Position numbers and translations under genes: made by a program. From assembly GCF_004217225.1 (NCBI RefSeq), contig NZ_SHKM01000002.1:501307-565306 (forward strand): 64,000 nucleotides of DNA, read 5' to 3'. The DNA comes from Azospira oryzae. Lineage in GTDB: Bacteria > Pseudomonadota > Gammaproteobacteria > Burkholderiales > Rhodocyclaceae. The notes below the pieces were generated by a model, which worked only from the letters and a program-made list of their open reading frames with translations, was not told where the DNA came from and ran no database searches. Shown one piece after another: positions 8,032 to 14,591 of the stretch; within the stretch, counting starts at the first letter, position 1, and the number at the start of each line of letters is the position of its first letter.

Positions 8032-9967
8032 GGTTGGCCTGCGCTTCCGGGACGAGAAAATGGGCTGGGAGCTATCCCGACGGTTGGTCACCGGCAAGAT
8101 TCAGTTCCAGTCCGATACCGGGGAACTGATTAACCTTTCTGACCAAGAGATTCGGGCCCGTTGGTTGTCGCAGGAATGGATCGTGGATGAATCCTCCCTG
8201 GGCTCCCTCGCCAATGCCCTCTACCTGGCCGTTCCTCGGGACCTAGGCACCTACCCCGAAAACCAGCAACGGGAAGCCCGGCGGCGCAAGTCCTATCTGG
8301 ACGCCATCGATCCCGAGCACACTCCCTACAACCAGGAACACTGGCGCCCCATCATTGCCCAGGTCGCGGAACGGCTGGACGACCGCTACCCCCCTTGCCC
8401 CTCTACGGTCCAGACCTGGTGGCGCCGCTACCGTCAGGCTAAGAGCCTCATTTACCTGATCCCACGCAACAAGCCGATGAACAGCCCTCACCTCAAAACG
8501 GCCTATCAGGTGTTTGAGGACGTCATTTCTGCTGTTTATCTGACTAACCAGAAATTACCGAAACAGGCTGTCTTCGATGAACTTCGTCGAAATGTGGGCC
8601 TGGTCAATCAAGGGCTTCCTCAGAACGACCAGATCAAGTGCCCCTGCCGGGCCACCGTCTACCGGTGGCTGGCTGCCCTGCAGCAAGACCTGGTGGATGC
8701 CTCCCGGGAAGGTGCTGAAGCAGCCCGCATGAAGTACCGGGCCGCCATCGGTAGCGTAAAGGTGGGTAATGTCCTGGAGCGCATCGAGATTGATCACACC
8801 CCTCTGGACCTGATCGTCATCGATAGCCTGACCAAGCTGCCCCTGGGACGTCCCTGGCTGACCATGGCCATCGACAGCCATTCCCGCATGGTGGTGGGGT
8901 TTTACATCAGCTTCAACGCTCCCTCGGGCCATGGTGTCCTGCAGTGCCTGCGCCGGGCCATCCTGCCCAAGGATGAATGGCTCGCCCGCTTCCGGGACAT
9001 CCAGGGCCAGTGGCCGGCCTACGGCATCCCTGTCCTCATTGCCGTGGATAACGGTACGGATCTCCACTCTGACGCCCTGGAAGCGGCCTGTCTGGAAATG
9101 GGGATTCAGATCCTCTTCTGCGGCTCCAAGACCCCTCAGCACAAGGGCGCCATCGAGCGGTTCTTTCGCACCATGAACATGGGTCTCATCCATCGCTTGC
9201 CGGGGACGGTGTTCTCCAATGTGGATGAGCGGGGGGACTACCCGGCAGAAGAGAAGGCTGTGATTGATATGGAGGGCTTGGTTCATCTGATCACCAAGTG
9301 GGTAGTTGAGGTGTACAACGTCACGCCCCACCGTGGCATCAATGCCCGCCCTATCGACCGGTGGTATGAATCGGCAGAGAGAAGGATCATCGAATTGCCG
9401 GCCTATCCCCAGCAACTGGAGATCATCGCCGGCATCCCAGCCAGGCGGACCCTGTTTCACTACGGCATCGAGCTGGACGGCCTGCAGTACAACTCCGAAC
9501 TGCTGCAGACCATCCGGCGCCGCGCCGGCGCCAATGTCCCGGTCTCCCTCAAGTACTACGAGGACACGGTGGCTCACATCCACGTCTTCGATACCAACCT
9601 GCAGGAGTACCTCAAGGTACCGGCCAAACTGGCGGAGTACGCAGAAAACCTGCCCCGGGATATCCACCGGTTGGTTCGGGAGAACGCCCGCAAGCGCTTT
9701 GGGGACAACTGCGCCAATCCCCAGTTGCTCCAGGCCCGGGCTGAGATTGAGGCGATCATCCAGGAGGCCATCAAGGCCAAGAAGATGGGATACCGCAAGG
9801 CAGGGGCGGGTTACCTCATGCACGACAGCGAAGCCGTGCTCAATGGGAAGGATCCGCTGGCAGAAGCCCGCAAGCCCCTGAAGCCGGTCAAGGAGGTCGT
9901 ACCCCTGGCATTACCCTCCGGTCTGGATGACGACCTGCCGGACTTTACTGCTGGCGAGGGGGTGTGA
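8012..9967 (+). CDS. tnsB: TnsB-like DDE transposase
   Basis: A 651-residue DDE transposase of the TnsB/TniA/MuA type. N-terminal end-binding HTH domains occupy about residues 1-240. The RNase-H-fold core carries EIDHTPLD (Asp262), AVDNGTD (Asp347) and KGAIERFF (Glu383), and a Mu-transposase C-terminal beta-barrel follows at about 470-570. It performs 3'-end cleavage and strand transfer. The ATG at 8012 lies four bases after GGAGGA inside the 3' end of tnsA; a GTG at 8009 is the alternative. The acidic C-terminal tail probably contacts TnsC, as in Tn7. No frameshift or missing catalytic residue is seen. Confidence 0.93.
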   Translation: MIRFSSKVGLRFRDEKMGWELSRRLVTGKIQFQSDTGELINLSDQEIRARWLSQEWIVDESSLGSLANALYLAVPRDLGTYPENQQREARRRKSYLDAIDPEHTPYNQEHWRPIIAQVAERLDDRYPPCPSTVQTWWRRYRQAKSLIYLIPRNKPMNSPHLKTAYQVFEDVISAVYLTNQKLPKQAVFDELRRNVGLVNQGLPQNDQIKCPCRATVYRWLAALQQDLVDASREGAEAARMKYRAAIGSVKVGNVLERIEIDHTPLDLIVIDSLTKLPLGRPWLTMAIDSHSRMVVGFYISFNAPSGHGVLQCLRRAILPKDEWLARFRDIQGQWPAYGIPVLIAVDNGTDLHSDALEAACLEMGIQILFCGSKTPQHKGAIERFFRTMNMGLIHRLPGTVFSNVDERGDYPAEEKAVIDMEGLVHLITKWVVEVYNVTPHRGINARPIDRWYESAERRIIELPAYPQQLEIIAGIPARRTLFHYGIELDGLQYNSELLQTIRRRAGANVPVSLKYYEDTVAHIHVFDTNLQEYLKVPAKLAEYAENLPRDIHRLVRENARKRFGDNCANPQLLQARAEIEAIIQEAIKAKKMGYRKAGAGYLMHDSEAVLNGKDPLAEARKPLKPVKEVVPLALPSGLDDDLPDFTAGEGV

Positions 9968-9968
9968 C

Positions 9969-11006
9969 ATGGAACCCTTAGCGGTAATGACCCAGTTCGC
10001 CCCGGCAGCAGTTCCGTTCCAGGCCCCGGGCCTGGGCTTCAAGCTGGTCATGGACCCTATCCCCCACCAACGCTACCGGGAGTCCATGTACGGCATCGCC
10101 GAGTTGCATCTGCGGCGCCGGAACCATGGAACCGGCGGTGGCCTACTCCTGACCGGACCTTCCGGCGCCGGCAAGAGCACCATGGTGCGAGCCTATGGAG
10201 AACGCTTTCCGAGGCAGCATCTGGCCGAACGGACGGTGGTACCGGTGCTGATGGTGACGGTCCCCGCCTCTCCCACGGCACGCAGCCTGGCCGGAGCCAT
10301 CCTGGAAGCCCTGGGTCAGAAGAAGGCCCACCGGGGTACCGCCCCGGAAAAAACCTCCTGGATCTACGAACTCTTCGTGAAGTGCGGGGTGGAGATGGTG
10401 ATCCTGGATGAGTTCCAGCACCTCTTCTACGCCCCCAGCCTGAATGCCTTCCGGGATATCACCGACTGGCTGAAGAACTTCCTGGAGGACACCAAGGTAG
10501 GCATGGTGGCCTGCGGGCTGCCGGCGGCCGAGCTGGTGGTGAACAGCAACGAGCAGCTGGCCCGGCGGTTCTCGGAGCGGATACGCATTACCCCCTTCTC
10601 CCTGGAGGTAGCGGAGGATTTCCAGGAGTTCCGGGGCATCCTGAAGACCATGGAGATGCACCTGCCCCTCCAGGTCGAAGTCCCGCTCCATGAAGCCAAC
10701 CTGGCCCGCCGTTTCCATGTGGGCAGCTACGGGCTCCTGGACTATGTCGTCAAAATCATCGAGGGGGCCGTCTCCGCCGCCACGGCTGCCGGTCTGGACA
10801 CCCTAGACCTGCCTGCACTGGCTGCTGGTTTTCGCAACCGGGTATGGCGGGATGTTCCGGATCGGCTCAATCCCTTCCATCCGGAGTCGCCCCTGCGTCC
10901 CCTGGACCGGCCAGGGGAGGTGTTTTACCTCCATACCCGGCAGGATCCCGTGGGCTCTCCCGTGGCACGGAAGCTGGGCATGAATCTGACCCGGGGAGGG
11001 AAGTGA
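9969..11006 (+). CDS. tnsC: TnsC/TniB-like AAA+ transposition regulator
   Basis: A 345-residue AAA+ ATPase with Walker A GPSGAGKS (63-70), Walker B VEMVILDEFQHL (141-152) and a sensor-like ARRFSERIRI segment. TnsC oligomerises on target DNA and connects the TniQ target selector to the TnsAB transposase. The ATG at 9969 follows a GAGGGGG ribosome binding site and directly abuts the tnsB stop; the longer upstream frame is only an in-frame extension inside tnsB. The size matches TnsC/TniB proteins of compact Tn7-like elements, smaller than the 555-residue Tn7 TnsC. Confidence 0.92.
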   Translation: MEPLAVMTQFAPAAVPFQAPGLGFKLVMDPIPHQRYRESMYGIAELHLRRRNHGTGGGLLLTGPSGAGKSTMVRAYGERFPRQHLAERTVVPVLMVTVPASPTARSLAGAILEALGQKKAHRGTAPEKTSWIYELFVKCGVEMVILDEFQHLFYAPSLNAFRDITDWLKNFLEDTKVGMVACGLPAAELVVNSNEQLARRFSERIRITPFSLEVAEDFQEFRGILKTMEMHLPLQVEVPLHEANLARRFHVGSYGLLDYVVKIIEGAVSAATAAGLDTLDLPALAAGFRNRVWRDVPDRLNPFHPESPLRPLDRPGEVFYLHTRQDPVGSPVARKLGMNLTRGGK

Positions 11007-11007
11007 G

Positions 11008-12918
11008 ATGAACGATCAGCACTTCCCTCCGTCTTCGGCACCGGATCTCCTGCTCCGTCCCCACCCCAGCCGACATGAAGGTCCTCGTGGTTATCTGCTG
11101 CGGCTGGCCGAGGCCAACTGCATGACGCTCAACGATCTCGGCCAGGCAGGGATTCATTTCGATCCAGATTGTCTGTCACGCCATCAGCTACTCCCTGATC
11201 CTGCCCTGGATCCGCACCTCCATGCCCATGTGGCCCGGGTCGCCCTGCTGGCCGAATCGAAAGGCCGGGTCTGGAACATGCACCATGCGAGGTTCTGCCC
11301 GCAGTGCCTGGCAGAAGACCCGACCTGGCAGGCCTCCTGGGAGATCTACTTCCTGGATGTCTGCCCCAAGCATGGGGTCTGGATGGTGGACCAGTGCGGC
11401 TCCTGCGGCCAGCCCCTGAAGTGGAAGCGGGACTCCCTGCTGCGTTGCCAGTGTGGATCCGACCTGCGGGAGGAGACTTCCGGCCCCGCCCCAGACAACC
11501 TCCGGCGCCTGGCGGCCATCCTGGAAGACAAGCTGCTGCACTGGCCCGAGGGAGAGGCGCCAGCTCCCCTCTCCCACCTGGATGCAGACCAAACCCAGCG
11601 ACTGATCCGCTTCCTGGGGACCCATATGGATCCCATGGCCAATCCCCGGCCCCTGAAGCTGCGCAACTCGGGGCGTCTGGAAGGTTCCTGGCCGGTATCA
11701 ACCCTGGCGGCGGAGATCATTTTTCGGTGGCCGGAAGGGTTTCATCAGGCCCTCAACCAGCTTCAGGCCAACTCCTCCGGAGAAAAGAAGGGACTCCGGG
11801 ATACCTTCCAGCACGCCTATACCTACCTCTACAAGGGTTTCAAGGAGGCAGGGTTCAGCGATGTCCGTAAGGCCTTTGAAGAATGGATCACCGTTCATTG
11901 GAAAGGCGGGGTTGCCGGTAGGAATCGGCGCCTGCCCGAGATGATCCAGAAGAACGCCCAGTGGATCCCTGGTACCGTTGCCGCCCATGAACTGGGGATC
12001 AGCCTCAAGCAGCTGCGGCGCCTGATCACCGAAGGCAACGTCGAGTGGGAAGAATTCCTGAGTACCGCCGGCCGCAAGTTCCTCATGGTCCGCCGGGACC
12101 AGCTGGTGCAAATCCAGGAGCAGCTGAGCGGGGAGATCACCATGGAAAAGGCCATGGAGATGCTGGGGCTCGGCAAAGTCCGGATGCAGCGGCTCCTGAC
12201 CCTTCTCTTCCCCAGCGCCCGCCGCATCTGGGACAAGGAACATCTGCCCTGGCGGATCCCTCGTGGCGAGGTAGAGGCCCTGCTGGAGGTCGTCACCGAT
12301 CTACCGGTGCTGACCATTGCCGAGGAACACCAGGTGTCCCTGGGTTACGTCCTCAAGTTCTGGCATTGGACGGGGGATGAGATCCTGGCCCTGGTGGAAG
12401 CGGTAAAGGCGGGGACGCTGAAACCCCAGGCTTTCCAGGATGGGGCTCGTGGCATCACTCGTTGGATTTTCGATATTGCGCAGCTTAGGGCTCTGCAGCA
12501 GCGCCTGAACAGCGGCCGTTCCAACTGGGTCAGCATTCCGGAAATGGCCAGGATCCTGGGGGTGAAGCAGCAGGTCGCCTACTGGCTTACCCACCATGGA
12601 TTCGTACATGCAGAAAGGTTGGGATGCCTTAAGAACCTGGGGTCCCGGGTAAGCCGGGAAGAACTGGAGCGATTCCAGCAGAACCATGTGCTGGGAAAAG
12701 AGATCGCGGAGATTCTGGGGTGCTCATCGAAGAAGATGAGCCTGATGCTGGCCGAGCAGGGGATTTACCCGTTGCGTGGTGAGGGACCGACCCCCTGCCG
12801 CATGCTGATCTATACTCGAGACAGCGAAGTTCAACGGTTCCTGGTTCAGGTCACGGGGTCTGACCCGAGGGAATTCCGGTTGGTAGGATTCCTGGGGTCT
12901 GCGGTGAACATTCAGTAG
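11008..12918 (+). CDS. tniQ: TniQ/TnsD-family target selector
   Basis: A 636-residue protein. The N-terminal TniQ domain (about residues 18-160) has zinc-binding pairs FCPQC (Cys97, Cys100), DVCPKH (Cys119, His122) and QCGSCG (Cys130, Cys133), with more Cys at 147-149. The remaining 450 residues contain several predicted helix-turn-helix segments (for example VAAHELGISLKQLRRLITEG and MEKAMEMLGLGKVRMQRLL), as expected for a TnsD-type reader of a fixed attachment site. It starts one base after the tnsC stop. It is the only TniQ protein in view, so site-specific targeting is more likely than the RNA-guided type. The attachment site it recognises cannot be told from the sequence. Confidence 0.9.
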   Translation: MNDQHFPPSSAPDLLLRPHPSRHEGPRGYLLRLAEANCMTLNDLGQAGIHFDPDCLSRHQLLPDPALDPHLHAHVARVALLAESKGRVWNMHHARFCPQCLAEDPTWQASWEIYFLDVCPKHGVWMVDQCGSCGQPLKWKRDSLLRCQCGSDLREETSGPAPDNLRRLAAILEDKLLHWPEGEAPAPLSHLDADQTQRLIRFLGTHMDPMANPRPLKLRNSGRLEGSWPVSTLAAEIIFRWPEGFHQALNQLQANSSGEKKGLRDTFQHAYTYLYKGFKEAGFSDVRKAFEEWITVHWKGGVAGRNRRLPEMIQKNAQWIPGTVAAHELGISLKQLRRLITEGNVEWEEFLSTAGRKFLMVRRDQLVQIQEQLSGEITMEKAMEMLGLGKVRMQRLLTLLFPSARRIWDKEHLPWRIPRGEVEALLEVVTDLPVLTIAEEHQVSLGYVLKFWHWTGDEILALVEAVKAGTLKPQAFQDGARGITRWIFDIAQLRALQQRLNSGRSNWVSIPEMARILGVKQQVAYWLTHHGFVHAERLGCLKNLGSRVSREELERFQQNHVLGKEIAEILGCSSKKMSLMLAEQGIYPLRGEGPTPCRMLIYTRDSEVQRFLVQVTGSDPREFRLVGFLGSAVNIQ

Positions 12919-12933
12919 GATTATCGCGTCCAT

Positions 12934-12963
12934 TGAGACGAAATTTCTGGCTCGTCTCATTTT
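12934..12963 (+). terminator. Probable terminator of the tns operon
   Basis: TGAGACGA (12934-12941) pairs with TCGTCTCA (12952-12959) over a 10-nt loop and is followed by TTTTC. It lies just after the tniQ stop. The same TGAGAC(A/G)A octamer forms an inverted pair upstream of tnsA (7289-7296 and 7329-7336), so it may have a second role as a protein binding site. Confidence 0.55.
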
Positions 12964-13074
12964 CGGTCTGCAACCTATTGATTCCGCAAGCTGAGTATCT
13001 AGTAGGAAATGAGAACCTACAGATGTTGTCGGATTTGATTGAGGTCTAGATTTATTTGGACCTCATTAAATGAA

Positions 13075-13104
13075 AATGCCACTCCATGTGAGTGGCATTT
13101 TTTT
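13075..13104 (+). terminator. Strong rho-independent terminator
   Basis: AATGCCACT (13075-13083) pairs perfectly with AGTGGCATT (13091-13099) over a 7-nt loop and is followed by an uninterrupted T run. It separates the transposition genes from the downstream operon. Confidence 0.85.
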
Positions 13105-13249
13105 GTCCGTTAATCGGCGCAAAACAGGCGCTCAGCTATTGTCGCCAATAGTCTGGTTTTCGTTACTGGGCGGACAGCGAAGTGTCGACAATAAGTTGAG
13201 CCGAATCAAAAATTTGCATAGCATTTAAGAAGCATTGATACCTCTCTTT

Positions 13250-13416
13250 GTGTCTTGGATCGGGTCCTGGACAACGACTTCGTCGGTGGGTACGTACCTC
13301 TGCGGAAACGACCCGAAAGCCAGTTCAGACTCCACGCTTAGCTTTGCTCCAAGCGCTTCCCCAACCCGAGGGGAGTGGTGGCGGTCCGTTCCGGCTTAAC
13401 CTGAAGGAGTAAACCT
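13250..13416 (+). ncRNA. Putative structured 5' leader of the 62-residue ORF and operon
   Basis: TCGGGTC (13260-13266) pairs with GACCCGA (13310-13316) and encloses two short hairpins (CGAC-TTC-GTCG and GGTAC-GTACC). Two further hairpins follow: CGCTT/AAGCG (13335-13339/13351-13355) and CCCC/GGGG (13359-13362/13370-13373). The segment ends at a GAAGGAG Shine-Dalgarno before the ATG at 13417. I do not recognise it as a known riboswitch; it may be a cis-regulatory RNA or an independent small RNA. Confidence 0.4.
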
Positions 13417-13605
13417 ATGAGTCATTCCCCGTCAAAAGCCGACATCGATCGTCGGTCTATGCAACTCAATCAGACCTCACCCCAGTACTACCGGGATCGG
13501 GCTTACTCTCCTCAAGATGCAACTAGGTTGGCAACACTGACGCAGCAGCGACTTCAGATCGAAGCCCCCCATCTGAAGCAAATACAGAAGCGCGAAAGCG
13601 ACTGA
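13417..13605 (+). CDS. Small hydrophilic 62-residue protein, unknown
   Basis: The ATG is preceded by GAAGGAG at a good distance, which supports translation. The protein is hydrophilic and polar, with no signal peptide or membrane segment. Notable parts are an N-terminal SKADIDRRSMQLN block, a Tyr/Arg-rich YYRDRAYSPQDA centre (residues about 24-35) and a Gln-rich helical tail. I do not recognise a family. It sits between a structured leader and a stem-loop, upstream of an operon with a radical SAM/SPASM enzyme, so it could be a precursor peptide, a regulatory leader protein, or an unrelated small gene. It lacks the Cys-rich or repeat core common in many RiPP precursors. Confidence 0.65.
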   Translation: MSHSPSKADIDRRSMQLNQTSPQYYRDRAYSPQDATRLATLTQQRLQIEAPHLKQIQKRESD

Positions 13606-13616
13606 TCGTTGCACTT

Positions 13617-13645
13617 GCCGGAAATCTCCTAGCGGGAGTTCCGGC
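13617..13645 (+). promoter_or_regulatory. Stem-loop between small ORF and epimerase gene
   Basis: GCCGGAA (13617-13623) pairs with TTCCGGC (13639-13645), with an inner CTCC/GGAG stem. There is no T run, so it is more likely an attenuator, processing or mRNA-stability element than a full terminator. It could set different expression of the small ORF and the enzymes. Confidence 0.5.
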
Positions 13646-13664
13646 TCTCGTCTTGGGAAAAATC

Positions 13665-14591
13665 ATGACAAAGACAGTACTGGTCACCGGCTCACGCGGC
13701 CTGGTGGGGCGGCGGCTTTGCGCGTCGCTCAGAAATGACGGTTTTTCGGTAAAGGAACTGGATCTGCTTGGGCAAGGAGCGAGTCACGGTGATGTGACCC
13801 GCCTGGCCAACATTGACGCAGCTATTCAGGGCTGTGCCGGCGTTGTTCACCTGGCGGCCGTTTCAAGGGTTGTCTGGGGGCAACGAGACCCTAAACTGTG
13901 TTGGCGTACGAACGTCACTGGCCTTCAAAACCTCGTTCATGCGGCATTAGCCCAGAGTTCCAGACCGTGGATTCTGTTTTCGAGCAGCCGAGAGGTATAC
14001 GGGCAGGTTCCGTCCCTTCCGGTTGCTGAGACGACTGCATTGAATCCGCTCAACGTCTATGCGCGTTCCAAGGCTGAAGGGGAGCGTCTTGTTCTCGAAG
14101 CACGTAGCCTTGGTCTGCAGACTGCTGTCGTGCGACTTTCGAATGTGTATGGCTGCACGAAGGATCACGGAGATCGAGTCATTCCAGCGTTTTGTAGAGC
14201 CGCTGTCGAAGGCTTGCCTCTGCGCGTTGAAGGCAGCAATCACACCTTCGACTTTACGCACGTCAATGATGTCGTTCGAGGTCTTCGTGCCTTGATCGGA
14301 CTGCTGGAGTCCGGCGAGCAGTCATTGCCCCCAGTGCATCTGGTATCAGGGCACCCAACCTCTTTAGGCGAGCTAGCCGCGATTTGTTGTCGGCTGGCGA
14401 AGAGCGATGCAGCCATCGCTGAGGCTGCGCCGAGGTCTTACGACGTTGCGCGGTTCTATGGAGACCCGGCGGGAGCGCGCGAACTACTCGGTTGGGAATC
14501 TGCAATTTCTTTGGAAGCGGGCCTGATGCGTCTCATTCAAGACTTCAGGCACGAACTTGCATTGCACAGCGCAGCGGAGGCATCTGTATGA
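13665..14591 (+). CDS. NAD-dependent epimerase/dehydratase (extended SDR)
   Basis: The 308-residue Rossmann protein (ATG at 13665; an in-frame TTG at 13653 is less likely) has the N-terminal TGSRGLVGRRL cofactor motif, the catalytic YARSK motif (YxxxK), a Ser-rich SSSREVYG segment and a C-terminal substrate lobe. These are typical of the extended short-chain dehydrogenases that act on nucleotide sugars, such as UDP-glucose 4-epimerase relatives. The substrate cannot be told. Its stop overlaps the start of the glycosyltransferase-radical SAM gene in an ATGA junction, so it probably supplies the sugar donor used by that enzyme. Base composition is lower in GC than the chromosome to the right. 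Confidence 0.85.
   Translation: MTKTVLVTGSRGLVGRRLCASLRNDGFSVKELDLLGQGASHGDVTRLANIDAAIQGCAGVVHLAAVSRVVWGQRDPKLCWRTNVTGLQNLVHAALAQSSRPWILFSSSREVYGQVPSLPVAETTALNPLNVYARSKAEGERLVLEARSLGLQTAVVRLSNVYGCTKDHGDRVIPAFCRAAVEGLPLRVEGSNHTFDFTHVNDVVRGLRALIGLLESGEQSLPPVHLVSGHPTSLGELAAICCRLAKSDAAIAEAAPRSYDVARFYGDPAGARELLGWESAISLEAGLMRLIQDFRHELALHSAAEASV

Larger units (their letters stand above)
12919..13416. other. Intergenic region between tniQ and the orphan operon
   Basis: About 500 bases hold, in order: the tns terminator hairpin; an inverted TGAGGTC/GACCTCA pair (13040-13046/13059-13065); a strong rho-independent terminator (13075-13104); an inverted pair of 18-19-bp repeats (13130-13147 and 13183-13201); a weak sigma70-like promoter (TTGCAT at 13214, TGATAC at 13236); and a structured leader (13250-13416). 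No ORF is supported. Confidence 0.6.

Noticed and set aside
8555-9823. 422-codon frame on the minus strand
   Set aside because: It lies entirely within tnsB, whose DDE motifs are intact; it is an antisense artefact of biased codon use.
6525-13416. CRISPR array or RNA-guided (CAST-type) targeting module in the Tn7-like element
   Set aside because: No repeat-spacer series, no cas gene and no second short TniQ in this interval.
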